Made by a program: the position numbers and the translations under genes | The notes under the pieces: generated by a model | What the model saw: the letters and a program-made list of their open reading frames with translations, nothing else | What the model was told of the DNA's origin: nothing | The model's database searches: none | Source: a virus | Direction: 5' to 3' (one strand) | DNA: 64,000 bases | Virus record (IMG/VR): IMGVR_UViG_3300029258_002750 | Location: 62,001 to 126,000 of that record | Part shown: positions 9,315-18,613 of the stretch, piece by piece | How positions within the stretch are numbered: the stretch's first letter is position 1 | Layout of the letters: each line of letters starts with the position of its first letter

Positions 9315-9674
9315 GTGTCGAAGACCGTCAAGATCCAAGCCCAGTTCCAGGTGATCGACGCTGACGGCACCCAGGCCATCAACCGGGTCACCCGGGACGA
9401 GGTCACCATCGAGGAGGGCACAGGAGTCTTCCCGGAGAAGATCCCGGCCACCACGGTCGATCATCCGGTCCAGTTCTCCGGGGTCACCAACGGCAAGCGC
9501 GTCTTCCTCCGGTCGAACCAGGAGGTCACGCTCAAGATCAACAACCTCGGGGACATCGGCTTCCCGTTCGGTCCTGGCGATGGCTACCTCACCAGCTACA
9601 CCGGGATCACCGCGCTCTACGTCACGACTGGCGGGAGCGAGACCGAGTTCGAGGCCGTGGTCACCGGCGACTGA
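9315..9674 (+). CDS. Putative small virion structural protein
   Basis: 119 residues, GTG start with GGAGG about 8 nt upstream. The sequence is beta-rich with alternating hydrophobic residues (VKIQAQFQVIDADG, ALYVTTGGSETEFEAVV) and no catalytic motif, like phage decoration or fibre-head proteins. It heads a new cistron group after a promoter-like TAGAAT. The structural role is inferred from position and composition. Confidence 0.6.
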   Translation: MSKTVKIQAQFQVIDADGTQAINRVTRDEVTIEEGTGVFPEKIPATTVDHPVQFSGVTNGKRVFLRSNQEVTLKINNLGDIGFPFGPGDGYLTSYTGITALYVTTGGSETEFEAVVTGD

Positions 9675-9689
9675 GCGAGGAGATAGAGC

Positions 9690-10067
9690 ATGGCTCACCA
9701 GCACCACTTCAGCGTCAGGACCAGCGATTGGCCGCTGATCTCGATCAACGACGAGCTGATGATCGTGCACCGCAACCAGATGGCCATCAACGCGGTGCTC
9801 TACATCGGCGCGCACGAGGAATCCACGGTCGAGATCCGGTCGGCGGCCGATCGGGAGGCCGTGGAGACAGCAACCATTCCGGCCGTAGGCGTGTCAGCGC
9901 TGACCCTGCCCGCCGGTGGCCTCACCAAGTTCGACCTTCCCGGCGGTGGCACTACGCCAATCGATCAGGTCACGAAGATCTCCCTCACCCAGGGGAGCGT
10001 CTTCGTGCACATCTCGTCGCCGGGCGAGTTCTCGACGTACCTGAAGCAAGTGGACTCGGGCATCTAG
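9690..10067 (+). CDS. Putative small virion structural protein
   Basis: 125 residues beginning MAHQHHFSVRTSDWPL. Predicted mostly beta, with a Gly-rich turn (LPAGGLTKFDLPGGG). It follows the previous gene by 15 nt and has similar size and composition, so the two may form one layer of the particle. No recognised family. Confidence 0.6.
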   Translation: MAHQHHFSVRTSDWPLISINDELMIVHRNQMAINAVLYIGAHEESTVEIRSAADREAVETATIPAVGVSALTLPAGGLTKFDLPGGGTTPIDQVTKISLTQGSVFVHISSPGEFSTYLKQVDSGI

Positions 10068-10101
10068 TCACTAGGGCCTCCCATACATGATGGAGGAAGC
10101 G

Positions 10102-10389
10102 ATGAGCAACTTCGATAAGCTGGCTGGCATCGATGAGGGCGTGACCCTCACGCGTCGCCCGCTCAAGACCCTCGACGAGGCCGGTGGCGGCAAGAAGGTC
10201 ACGACCGCCGCGACGACCGACTACGGTGACAAGGCGCCGCCCACCAAGCTGGGCACTCCCAACAGCGCCTATCGGCCGATGCCGAAGTCGCCGATCGGGA
10301 CTGCGCCCGCGTTCCCCGTCAAGGCGCGCCAGCTCCGCACCGGGAAGACCCCGTCGCCGCGCCAGCCGATCCCCGTGCGGAAGGAGTAG
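10102..10389 (+). CDS. Small basic protein with TRRPLKTL tag
   Basis: 95 residues. I start at ATG 10102, which has GGAGGA 5 nt upstream, rather than the in-frame ATG at 10087. Residues 16-25 read LTRRPLKTLDE, the same tag as in the genes at 767 and 42737. The remainder is Pro/Lys/Thr-rich and probably disordered. The tag is near the N-terminus as if it were a shared targeting or processing signal; function unknown. Confidence 0.65.
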   Translation: MSNFDKLAGIDEGVTLTRRPLKTLDEAGGGKKVTTAATTDYGDKAPPTKLGTPNSAYRPMPKSPIGTAPAFPVKARQLRTGKTPSPRQPIPVRKE

Positions 10390-10425
10390 CGCCGCTCCTC
10401 CCAACCGCGTCTGGAGGTCGCGCTA

Positions 10426-10767
10426 GTGGGCTATCTGTCTGACAACCTGGCTCCGGGTCGGTCCGTTGCGGACTGCCCGGAGCTTTACCCGTATGCGATG
10501 GTGGTCGAGTACTCTCGCAACGACCCGTTCTTCGCGCCCGGCCCGGTCGATCAGCTCTCGTTAGCCATCCGCGAGGCTCTCCCCGATGTGGAGGTATGGC
10601 AGCGTTCCATCGTTCGCCCCGACGAGAACCGCGTGAAGTTCCGTTTTCGCTCCGAGGGCGAGCGCACCCAGGGGAGCAACGCCCTCACCTCCGTCGATCC
10701 GTCGATCTCGATCCGCCGGATCGTGTTCCAGAACCCGCCCGATCGAGCGAGACGAGGAATCCCATGA
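10426..10767 (+). CDS. Hypothetical protein with internal DRLG-like box
   Basis: 113 residues, GTG start with GGAGG upstream. The centre reads GPVDQLSLAIREALPD, a variant of the short motif seen in about forty minus-strand genes. The rest has Arg-rich strands (RVKFRFRSEGER). It overlaps the start of the next gene by 4 nt. Function unknown. Confidence 0.6.
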   Translation: MGYLSDNLAPGRSVADCPELYPYAMVVEYSRNDPFFAPGPVDQLSLAIREALPDVEVWQRSIVRPDENRVKFRFRSEGERTQGSNALTSVDPSISIRRIVFQNPPDRARRGIP

Positions 10768-12275
10768 GCGAGCCGTCCATGACCACGCTCCCGCCGCAGA
10801 TGCTCAAGAACGCGAAGAAGTGGGCGAAGATCAGCGGCAAGAAGCTGTACGTCTACTGGAGCCCGGCGATGGGCCGCCCGATGTTCGCCGAGGGGCCGCC
10901 CAGCGATCCCAAGCGGTTCAAGGTGCTGGCGACCGTCTCCCCGGACGGTACCGTCAAGAAGATGCACGGCAAGAAGGCGACGGCCGTGGCCGAGGCCGAC
11001 GACGCGCTCTTCGACAACCTGGTTGACCTGTCGCGCGGCGCGTTCTCCGGCTACCAGGGGTCGTTAGCCGAGGGTTCGACGAAGCACGGCCAGTCGATGT
11101 CGTCTGGCTTCTCTCGCGACGCCAAGCTGATGGCGCCTGGCACCCGCGAGCTGGTGCTCAAGAGCCGCATGACCGAGATCGAGGCGTTTGCCGAGGACCG
11201 GGGCTACGACCCTGCGCTCGTGTTCGCCGTGGCCGAGGTCGCAATGCGGATGGGCCGCGTGCCCGACCTGCGCCAGTACGGCTTCGCGGGCGAGGATGCG
11301 AAGGCCGTCCGCCACTTCGTCGCGGGCGACATCCTCAACATCGCGGTCGAGGACGTCCAGCGGCGACGGGCGCCCGGCTGTGCCTACGGCTCGGCTGGTG
11401 CGATCCCAGCTGACCTGGCCGAGGACCATCTGGAGGAGTCAACCCACGAGCGCCAGCTCGGCCTCCACCCGAACAGCGACGGCTCGGGGTTCACTGCCCT
11501 GACCCACTCGGCCAGCAAGACCTTCAAGAGCCGGGGAGGCGCGATCCGCTGGCTCAAGAGGCGCGGCTACGACGAGAAGGGCGGCCGGATCAAGCAGGAG
11601 GACGAGGACTGGTCCGAGATCGAGGACATCTGCCAGGCAACCGCGCTCCGCGCGCCCAGCGCCGCCCACGCGCTGGCCGACTCGCTCTCCGGCGAGCTGT
11701 CCGAGGACCGGGTGCACCGCAACGCGGCTGGTCCTGCGATGGAGGCTGGCAGTCTGGTCGAGGACGCCCTCTCCGAGAGCCTGCAAGACAAGATCGGCCA
11801 GCACGGCAAGGAGATCAGCAAGGACAAGCTCAACGCGCTCGGGTCGCTGTGGCTCTACGACGGGAAGGTCTGGTACCTGCGCGGGCCAAGCGCCAAGTTC
11901 GTGAACTGGGGGCCGCCCGAGCAGTTCCTCAAGCACCGCTACCGGAAGAGCCAGTTCCCCGGCGTGGATCCCAAGAAGCTCAAGGCGATGGCGGAGAGCG
12001 TCGGGCTGGACGAGGTCTCTCCTCCCGGCTGGTCCGGCACCGTCAAGGCGATGAAGGGCGAGGGCGGCAAGAAGCTCAAGAAGTACGCCGACGAGCCCGA
12101 GAGCGGCGACAAGAAGGACATCGACAACCCGTGGGCGCTCGCCTGGTACATGCACAAGAAGGGCGCGAAGCCGCACTACAAGCCGGAGCCCGGCAAGCCC
12201 AAGTACAAGGCGCCGAAGACCGAGGAGACCGGCATCTCGGCGGCCGTTGCCGAGTTCCGCGCGATGGAGGACTGA
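10764..12275 (+). CDS. Lys-rich virion-block protein with C-terminal AVAEFR tag
   Basis: 503 residues; ATG 10764 with GAGG upstream is preferred to the open frame extending left. Contains several Lys/Gly/Trp-rich modules (for example LGSLWLYDGKVWYLRG and FLKHRYRKSQFPG). It ends ISAAVAEFRAMED, resembling the L-T/S-E/D-A-V/I-RRFR tags of the two genes downstream. Composition suggests nucleic-acid contact or an ejected virion protein. No enzyme motif recognised. Confidence 0.65.
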   Translation: MSEPSMTTLPPQMLKNAKKWAKISGKKLYVYWSPAMGRPMFAEGPPSDPKRFKVLATVSPDGTVKKMHGKKATAVAEADDALFDNLVDLSRGAFSGYQGSLAEGSTKHGQSMSSGFSRDAKLMAPGTRELVLKSRMTEIEAFAEDRGYDPALVFAVAEVAMRMGRVPDLRQYGFAGEDAKAVRHFVAGDILNIAVEDVQRRRAPGCAYGSAGAIPADLAEDHLEESTHERQLGLHPNSDGSGFTALTHSASKTFKSRGGAIRWLKRRGYDEKGGRIKQEDEDWSEIEDICQATALRAPSAAHALADSLSGELSEDRVHRNAAGPAMEAGSLVEDALSESLQDKIGQHGKEISKDKLNALGSLWLYDGKVWYLRGPSAKFVNWGPPEQFLKHRYRKSQFPGVDPKKLKAMAESVGLDEVSPPGWSGTVKAMKGEGGKKLKKYADEPESGDKKDIDNPWALAWYMHKKGAKPHYKPEPGKPKYKAPKTEETGISAAVAEFRAMED

Positions 12276-12276
12276 C

Positions 12277-14418
12277 GTGACGATTCGACAGCAGCAGCAG
12301 GAGGACTGGTACAAGGGCTGGCCCAGGAACATCAGCTTGTTGCCCGTCGAGAAGGGCGCGAAGAAGGGCTCGTTCTCCAACATCCGCATCTCGTCCACGA
12401 GCCCATCTGACATCAAGATGATCGTCGGTACCTCCAAGCGGAAGCCGTTCGGTGGGAAGATCAAGATCAAGGACAAGCAGCGATCCTCGGTGATCGTGCA
12501 CAGCTACGACGATGGCATGTTGAAGGCGTTCCTCAACGCCATCATTCGGGCTGACTACGGCCAGAAGATGACGTTCGAGCGGGTAGCCGTCCAAGAGGGA
12601 GAGGAAGACGTGAGCGATCTCGACGAGGCCACGATGGGCGGCGCAGCGATGGGCGCGCACATGCAGCTCGGCTCGGCGTTCATGCAGCGTCCGCGCTCCA
12701 TGATCCCCTACAACCAGTGGGCGGAGACTGACACCGACGATCTCTCATCCGTCACGACCGGACCGCTGGTTTCAGCGTTCGAGCCGTTCAGCGTCCGCGA
12801 CATGATGCGGATCGACGAGTACAACCTCGACGATCTGGAGAAGGCCGAGCGCGGGCAGCTTCCGTTCGGCTTCCACCACGATCCACCGGCGAAGCAGAAG
12901 AGCTTTCTGCGGCACTGGATGAAGCCGTCGAACTTCAAGAAGCTCAACAAGGAGCAGCAGGAGACCTACAAGAAGGAAGCCATCCGCCAAGGCGTGATCA
13001 AGTCGGATGTGCAGCAGGCCGGTGAGCCGATCGACGAGATGGAGTACGCCAAGTTCTACAAGCCGAAGGCGCCGAAGAAGTCGAAGTGGGGTGATCCGGG
13101 CGTGGATTGGGCATGGGGCGGAAAGACCGCATTCCATCCCAAGGACGACCAGTTGGCGGTCAAGAACGCGCCCAAGATGCTGAAGTCACTCAGCGAGAAG
13201 CAGAAGGCAGTCCTCAAGAAGAAGTTCCCAGGGTACTGGAAGGCCATGAACGCCGCCGCGAAGGGGATGAAGGCGTATCGCGACTACATCGCCTCGATCA
13301 GCGATCCCAACACGGGAATGCACGGCAAAGGGGCTGATGCTCGCAAGGAGTTCAACCAGGCTGAGACGTTCTGGGGAAACGCCAGAGTCGGCGAGGTTCG
13401 TTGGGGCGGCCGGATGATGGAGGAGAAGACCCGCAAGCAGCGCTCGATCGAGAACAAGAAGCGCTTCGCCAAGCTCTCCCCGGAGCAGAAGGCCGCGACC
13501 AAGGGCGACAAGCCGTTCCATCCTGACGTGAAGGAGGACGACGATCTCGACGAGTCGCGTGACTCATACGGCCAGGCGCCGTCCCTCGGCGAGATCTTCA
13601 CGCCCGAGCGAGCCGCTCGAGCCGGTGACTTCCTCTCCAAGTGGATGAAGAAGGGCAGGGAGGCCCAAGCCAAGAAGGCCAAGAAGGCCAAGAAGCACGA
13701 GGGGCTGGACGAGGAGAAGACGCGCAAGCAGCGATCGGCCGAGAACAAGGCCAGGTTCGCCAAGATGTCGCCGAAGGAGAAGGCGGCCACGAAGGGTGAC
13801 GCCCCGTTCCACCCGGACGTGAAGGAAGACGAGGAGCTGGTCGAGGGGTTCAATCCGACCAAGTTCGCGAAGGGCCTGGCGATGCACATCATGACCGGCC
13901 CGATGAAGGGGAAGCTCCCCTCGAGCAAGGTCATCTGGCTCAGTTCGGTCGCCGCCGCGTTCGTGAAGAAGAACGAGGCGATGATCCGCAAGCAGCTCGA
14001 GGCCGGAACGCTCGACCCCAAGGCGTTCATGGCGTCGTTCAAGAAGTACGCCGAGAACGCGGCCAAGAAGGCCGAGGAGGCGCCGGTCAGCGCTGCCGTG
14101 CTTCGCGAGGCGCGGCCGAACCCCAAGACGCACCCGAAGATGAAGGGCAACATCAACAGCCCGGCCTTCAAGGCGCACGTCGGCGACTCCGACGACAGCG
14201 AGAAGCCCTACCACAAGGGCAAGGGCATCCAGAAGGAAGGCGAGGAGAAGTGGATCGCGGGCGCGATCAAGCGTCCTGGTGCGCTGAAGAAGAAGATCGA
14301 GAAGCGCACCAAGAAGGGGACGATCCCGGCGGATGAGCTGAAGAAGGCCGCGAAGAAGCCCGGCCGCACTGGTCAGCAGGCACGACTGGCGCAGACGCTC
14401 AGGAAGCTCAACAAGTGA
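12277..14418 (+). CDS. Lys-rich protein with two internal KTRKQRS repeats
   Basis: 713 residues, GTG start one base after the previous stop. Two segments of about 46 residues near 381-427 and 478-524 are close copies: each has KTRKQRS, then NK-RFAK-SP, KAATKGD, PFHPDVKEDE. A third PKTHPKMKGNINSPAFKAH block lies near the end. Strongly basic between acidic patches. Likely a structural or DNA-associated protein expanded by duplication; family unknown. Confidence 0.7.
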   Translation: MTIRQQQQEDWYKGWPRNISLLPVEKGAKKGSFSNIRISSTSPSDIKMIVGTSKRKPFGGKIKIKDKQRSSVIVHSYDDGMLKAFLNAIIRADYGQKMTFERVAVQEGEEDVSDLDEATMGGAAMGAHMQLGSAFMQRPRSMIPYNQWAETDTDDLSSVTTGPLVSAFEPFSVRDMMRIDEYNLDDLEKAERGQLPFGFHHDPPAKQKSFLRHWMKPSNFKKLNKEQQETYKKEAIRQGVIKSDVQQAGEPIDEMEYAKFYKPKAPKKSKWGDPGVDWAWGGKTAFHPKDDQLAVKNAPKMLKSLSEKQKAVLKKKFPGYWKAMNAAAKGMKAYRDYIASISDPNTGMHGKGADARKEFNQAETFWGNARVGEVRWGGRMMEEKTRKQRSIENKKRFAKLSPEQKAATKGDKPFHPDVKEDDDLDESRDSYGQAPSLGEIFTPERAARAGDFLSKWMKKGREAQAKKAKKAKKHEGLDEEKTRKQRSAENKARFAKMSPKEKAATKGDAPFHPDVKEDEELVEGFNPTKFAKGLAMHIMTGPMKGKLPSSKVIWLSSVAAAFVKKNEAMIRKQLEAGTLDPKAFMASFKKYAENAAKKAEEAPVSAAVLREARPNPKTHPKMKGNINSPAFKAHVGDSDDSEKPYHKGKGIQKEGEEKWIAGAIKRPGALKKKIEKRTKKGTIPADELKKAAKKPGRTGQQARLAQTLRKLNK
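13420..13851 (+). repeat. Pair of coding repeats (about 138 nt each)
   Basis: Copies at about 13420-13557 and 13711-13851 encode the KTRKQRS...PFHPDVKEDE module twice in one gene, with many synonymous differences between them. They are separated by a Lys-rich KKAKKAKKHE linker. Confidence 0.75.
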
Positions 14419-14693
14419 CGCTGACCGAGGCGGTCCGGCGGTTCCGCGAGATGGATGAGGCCACGACCACGGCCAACATCGGCGCACGTACGACCGGCGG
14501 CCTCCCGTTCTACGGCCGTCGCGGGCTGGCAGTCATCGAGCGCGAGCGCAAGCGGCGCATGAAGCGCCAGCGACGGAGCAAGTGCAAGGGCTACGACCCC
14601 AAGTGCCGTGACAAGGAGTGGGAGGTGCCCGCGCCGGTCGGCGGAGTCGCGATCCTGCGGCGCAGCTCGGTGACGAGTCCATCGCCAAGTTGA
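14415..14693 (+). CDS. Small basic protein with N-terminal LTEAVRRFR tag
   Basis: 92 residues, GTG overlapping the previous TGA. It opens VTLTEAVRRFREMDEA, matching the internal NLSDAIRRFRGEDEE of the next gene. The middle is a run of Arg/Lys (RERKRRMKRQRRSK) with two Cys. Probably binds nucleic acid; function unknown. Confidence 0.6.
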   Translation: MTLTEAVRRFREMDEATTTANIGARTTGGLPFYGRRGLAVIERERKRRMKRQRRSKCKGYDPKCRDKEWEVPAPVGGVAILRRSSVTSPSPS

Positions 14694-14716
14694 TCGACCC
14701 GCAGCTGGAGAGCGGG

Positions 14717-14722
14717 TAAGAT
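14717..14722 (+). promoter_or_regulatory. Putative -10 element TAAGAT
   Basis: GGGTAAGAT sits 18 nt before ATG 14741 in a short intergenic gap, with GAGG as ribosome site. Weak match to the TAGAAC/T element. Confidence 0.3.
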
Positions 14723-14740
14723 GTTGAGCCGAGGCCACCT

Positions 14741-16957
14741 ATGAGCGATTCGATCGACAAGCTGCTCCACATGGCGATGGCGGGTCCGTTCGCCGACTGC
14801 TCGCTGAACGAGCCGCTGACCGAGGACAGCCAGGCGGAGTGGAATCGGATCTTCGCCTCGCTGAAGCCCAAGGAGACGCTCCTCGTTGCCATGACCAGCA
14901 TCATGGGGCGGCACCCCAAGATGGACGGCAAGTTCCATCCGTGGAAGGTCGGTCGCCGGTCGCACAGCAAGCGGTCGGGGATGACGTCCGTGACGCTCCT
15001 ACCGATGGAGGGGAAGCCGAAGAAGGGTGCCCGGCTCCATCGCATCTCCCTCTACACCTTCAAGGACGGGGACGTCAACGCCGGTTGGGGCGACATGGCC
15101 GTGATGCTCAAGGGCCTCAAGCGCGCGCCCAAGACCGAGGGCGTGGACGACCACCTGACTCCCGAGGAGCGGATGCTCCTGGGGCTCGATCGCGGCGCCA
15201 GCTCCGGCCCCTGGTTCGGTGACGACGCCCCGACCGGCCCCCGGCCGCTGATGGAGGGCGAGACCTCCCACTACTTCCCCCAGCCGATGACGTTAGCCGA
15301 GCACCGCTCGGACGATCACCCGATCGTCGAGGAGGCGCTCGACTGCGAGATGATCCAGTCGGTCTCGTTCTCAGCTGGGCCGGGCGACCCCCGCGAGCCG
15401 GAGTACGAGGGCGTCCCGTTCAAGCTCGAGGAGGACGAGGAGCTGGTCGAGGCCGCCGGTCCCAGGAAGGGCGAGCGGTACACTGTCAAGGGCATCGACG
15501 GTGTGATCAGCGGGCCGTGGGAGGTCTGGATGGACAGCTCCTCGCCCAAGCAGAACATCCTGATGACGCGCCTCGGTTCCAAGGGCAAGAAGAAGGGCAA
15601 GGCGCTCTCGATCTACGTGCCGAGCAATCAGTTCGGCATCTCGCTCAAGCAGTGGCAGCAGTTCACCAAGAGCGGGCACATCAAGCCGTTGCGCGAGGAC
15701 GAGCTGGCCGAGCTGGCCGAGGCGGTCACCAAGGTCACCTACCTGGGCAAGAAGGATCAGGTCTCCTACAAGGACGCGCTGGCTGAGATCGACAAGACCT
15801 GGAAGCACCAGGGCAACTGGAACATGCCCGCGATCCAGTTCATTCGGCGGACGGCCAAACAGGAGCATCACGCGGCCATCGCGTTCGAGGCCGGTCAGCT
15901 TCTCCAGGTCATCAAGCACAGCCCGCTTGGCATCCAGAAGCAGAAGGCCATGTACGATCGCCTCCGCAAAGCGGTCTCCAAGCACAAGGAGGAGAGCGCG
16001 GAGGACCGGGCGAACCTGGCCGAGATGGAGGCCGGTGACATCGACGGCGCCATGAAGGAGATCCGAAAGAAGGTCATCAAGGGCGCCAAGCCTACGCGCG
16101 CCCGTCGACTCGCCGGATGTCTACGCGCGCTGCGCACGGGCGGAATCACGGTCTCTGGCCAGTCCCAGACCGACCTGAACCCGGTGCCCAAGGTCGAGCG
16201 CAACAAGGAAGACCAGCCGAAGGACGACACGCCCGGCGAGGTGGACGAGTCGCTTGATGAGACCACCGGGCCGCCGGATGCCGATGACCCGAAGGCCCGT
16301 CAGTTCGGAATGCCGTCCCCGAATTGGCAGACGAAGCGCCCGCCGCGCGCAAAGCGGGGCAGGCGCAAGAAGAAGTACGAAGACACGGAGGATGTCATGA
16401 ACCTGAGTGATGCGATCCGGCGCTTCCGGGGCGAGGACGAGGAGCCCGCGCCGAAGCCCGAGCCGAAGCCCGAGCCGCAGGCGGAATCCCACGCGCGCGG
16501 TGCCACCCCCGAGTACGGCGAGTCGTTCAACGAGCTGCGCGAGAAGGGCATGGCCCTCGACGACTTCGGGTCGTTCGGCGACGCGAGCGACGTGCAGTTC
16601 GCCGAGGCCATGCTGACCGACGATCCGACCTTGACCGGGATGGATCGTCGGCTGGCCCAGCTCGAGGCCAACATCCCCGTGAAGGGCGGGAAGTCCAAGA
16701 GCAGGTTCCGCCAGCCCTACAAGGGGCCGGGCAAGGGCGTGCACGGGCCTGCGTCGACTCCCGCTGATCCCGAGGCGAAGGCGGCGGCCACGCGCAGTAC
16801 CGCTGGCGTGTCGGGTCCGGGCTACACGCCTGATGGCCGCGAGGAGGTGGACGTCCGCACCGAGCGGCGCGAGCCCAAGAGCGCGCGCGACCTCGACCTC
16901 TTCGCCGAGGGCATGGAGTACCCGGACGATCTGATCAAGCGCGACAAGCGGCCGTAG
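14741..16957 (+). CDS. Large Lys/Glu-rich virion-block protein, possible dual start
   Basis: 738 residues. No catalytic motif is visible; the chain has Lys-rich (KGKKKGKALSIYV) and acidic patches and a PKPEPKPEP stretch near 565. At 16397 an in-frame ATG preceded by GGAGG at ideal distance begins MNLSDAIRRFRGEDEE, the same tag that opens the gene at 14415. The gene may therefore be a fusion of two reading frames or produce a second 186-residue product. Virion or ejected protein is the likeliest role. Confidence 0.65.
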   Translation: MSDSIDKLLHMAMAGPFADCSLNEPLTEDSQAEWNRIFASLKPKETLLVAMTSIMGRHPKMDGKFHPWKVGRRSHSKRSGMTSVTLLPMEGKPKKGARLHRISLYTFKDGDVNAGWGDMAVMLKGLKRAPKTEGVDDHLTPEERMLLGLDRGASSGPWFGDDAPTGPRPLMEGETSHYFPQPMTLAEHRSDDHPIVEEALDCEMIQSVSFSAGPGDPREPEYEGVPFKLEEDEELVEAAGPRKGERYTVKGIDGVISGPWEVWMDSSSPKQNILMTRLGSKGKKKGKALSIYVPSNQFGISLKQWQQFTKSGHIKPLREDELAELAEAVTKVTYLGKKDQVSYKDALAEIDKTWKHQGNWNMPAIQFIRRTAKQEHHAAIAFEAGQLLQVIKHSPLGIQKQKAMYDRLRKAVSKHKEESAEDRANLAEMEAGDIDGAMKEIRKKVIKGAKPTRARRLAGCLRALRTGGITVSGQSQTDLNPVPKVERNKEDQPKDDTPGEVDESLDETTGPPDADDPKARQFGMPSPNWQTKRPPRAKRGRRKKKYEDTEDVMNLSDAIRRFRGEDEEPAPKPEPKPEPQAESHARGATPEYGESFNELREKGMALDDFGSFGDASDVQFAEAMLTDDPTLTGMDRRLAQLEANIPVKGGKSKSRFRQPYKGPGKGVHGPASTPADPEAKAAATRSTAGVSGPGYTPDGREEVDVRTERREPKSARDLDLFAEGMEYPDDLIKRDKRP
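16387..16399 (+). promoter_or_regulatory. Internal ribosome site and start codon
   Basis: GGAGG at 16387-16391, 5 nt, then ATG 16397, in frame inside the gene 14741-16957. The predicted N-terminus carries the RRFR tag, which is N-terminal in the paralogous context at 14415. Confidence 0.5.
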
Positions 16958-16973
16958 CTCGCGGGAGGCTACC

Positions 16974-17477
16974 GTGGGCCTGAAGGATGTGGCCGAGGAT
17001 CTCGCTGGCTTCCTCGTGGAGGCCGACCCCGACCCGGGGCCGGGTCCGCCTGTACTCACCGAGGAGCAGGTCGACGAGGCCGCAACGGCCGTACTGGACT
17101 ACGTGCTCAGTCGGATGGAGAGCGACGATACGCCCGCCACGCTGGGCGAGGCGCTCGTCATCGGCGCGCGGGCCGTCAGCGTGGACCTCGATCAGGGTGA
17201 CGACCGGATCGCTCAGGCGGCCGTCTCCCGACTCGAGGACATCGCGCGGGCAGCTCGGGTGTCGATCGAGGAACAGGAAGAGCCGATCGAGGAGGCGACC
17301 GCTCCCGAGACGAGCGCGATCATCGACCTGCTCCGCAAGAAGAAGGGCGCGAAGCTGCGCGAGGTCGCCAAGGCAATCGGCAGCGATGTGAGGGCGGCAG
17401 CCAAGGCGCTCAAGAAGCTCCAGGCGCAGGGTCGGCTCGACTACAACCTCAAGACCGGATACTCGGTGGTGCAGTGA
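16974..17477 (+). CDS. Acidic protein with DRLG-like box and C-terminal winged helix
   Basis: 167 residues, GTG start. The middle reads QAAVSRLEDIARAARVS, a variant of the DRLG box. Residues about 105-167 (IIDLLRKKKGAKLREVAKAIGSDVRAAAKALKKLQAQGRL) have the helix pattern of a winged helix-turn-helix, as in small DNA-binding adaptors. Overlaps the next start (GTGA). Could regulate transcription or be a DNA-binding virion component. Confidence 0.6.
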   Translation: MGLKDVAEDLAGFLVEADPDPGPGPPVLTEEQVDEAATAVLDYVLSRMESDDTPATLGEALVIGARAVSVDLDQGDDRIAQAAVSRLEDIARAARVSIEEQEEPIEEATAPETSAIIDLLRKKKGAKLREVAKAIGSDVRAAAKALKKLQAQGRLDYNLKTGYSVVQ

Positions 17478-18577
17478 GCCTCTACGAGCGGGTGCTAGGC
17501 GAGGCCGCCGCGACGGCGGCAGCTGGTTTCGCCGCTCTCTCCTCCGATGAGAAGCGGGCGCTCGCTCGTGCGTGGGACGCGTGGCGGAACAAGCCATCCT
17601 GGGAGAAGCGTGGCCAGAACGCCTGGTACGACTGTCCGCGTGTGAAGGCGGTGCTAGGGCTCTCGCCGGGCGACAAGGTCCCACGCTTCATCAAGCGGCT
17701 CAAGCGGAAGGATCTGAGCGAGTCGAAGCAGGGGGGCGCGGCAGCGTCCAAGAAGCTCAGTGGGACGTGGGGGCATCCGCGCCGACACGGCAAGAAGGCG
17801 GCCAGCAAGAAGCGCCGTCAGCAAGGCAAGCGGATCGACGAGGGCAAGGCCGCGTCCAGCTCGCAGATCAGCTACGCCCAGCACCTCGCCAAGCAGCAGA
17901 AGCTCAGAAGCCCGACTGCCGACGAGATCGCGGCGATGGACGACGTGACCATCAGCAAGCTGATCGACGGCCTCAAGAAGAAGCGCGGCGAGCCGGTGTT
18001 CTACGGCAACGGCAAGTTCAAGGGCTGGGTCAAGAAGGGTGAGCTGTGGCCCAAGGGCAAGAAGGAGTCGCTCGGCGAGGCCGCCTGGGGCATGTTCACC
18101 GGCGGGGCGGCGCCGCTGGATGTTCCCTACCACGTGGGCGGAGACTGGAAGGAAGGCGCGGCGCAATTGCTCCGTCGGGAGCTTGCGAAGCTCAAGGGGA
18201 TGGAGCGCGCGCGCCTTGCCCTCCTCGCTGACGCGCTAGAACGCCGGGATCTCAAGGCGGCCAAGAGGTTCTACAAGAAGCTGTCGAAGGCCGCCCGGAA
18301 CCGCTACGTCACGGTGGCGGCCCGCGAGAAGCTCTCAGAGTCGCTCGAGGAGTACGGCGGCATCGGCGGCCGGATCGCCGGTGGTCGTCATCCCTACCGC
18401 GTGCCTCCGTCGAACACGATCCCGCCTGCCAACACGATCGTCACCCGCAAGGACATGACGCCCGAGCTGCTGGCGAAGCGGCAGCGCGAGTTGGAACAGC
18501 GGGCCGAGACGCGAGAGCGGATGCGTCAGCTGGCGATCGAAGGCAAGCGCCGACCACTGAAGACTCTCAGTTCGTAG
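17474..18577 (+). CDS. Basic protein with SLYERVLGE start and RRPLKTL end
   Basis: 367 residues and the only protein here carrying both recurring tags: it begins MSLYERVLGEA and ends KRRPLKTLSS. Between them are Lys-rich helices and a hydrophilic segment with PEVFYGNGKFKGWVKKGELWPKG-like sequence. No enzyme motif. Start GTG overlaps the previous TGA. The two tags suggest modular signals, perhaps for packaging into the particle. Confidence 0.65.
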   Translation: MSLYERVLGEAAATAAAGFAALSSDEKRALARAWDAWRNKPSWEKRGQNAWYDCPRVKAVLGLSPGDKVPRFIKRLKRKDLSESKQGGAAASKKLSGTWGHPRRHGKKAASKKRRQQGKRIDEGKAASSSQISYAQHLAKQQKLRSPTADEIAAMDDVTISKLIDGLKKKRGEPVFYGNGKFKGWVKKGELWPKGKKESLGEAAWGMFTGGAAPLDVPYHVGGDWKEGAAQLLRRELAKLKGMERARLALLADALERRDLKAAKRFYKKLSKAARNRYVTVAAREKLSESLEEYGGIGGRIAGGRHPYRVPPSNTIPPANTIVTRKDMTPELLAKRQRELEQRAETRERMRQLAIEGKRRPLKTLSS

Positions 18578-18600
18578 CTCGATTCGTCGCTCGTCCTGGG

Positions 18601-18606
18601 TAGAAC
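18601..18606 (+). promoter_or_regulatory. Putative leaderless promoter, -10 TAGAAC
   Basis: GGGTAGAAC with 7 nt to ATG 18614 and no ribosome site between them. The spacing puts the transcription start at or next to the start codon, as in leaderless mRNAs. Same element as at many minus-strand genes. Confidence 0.55.
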
Positions 18607-18613
18607 GTGGGTC

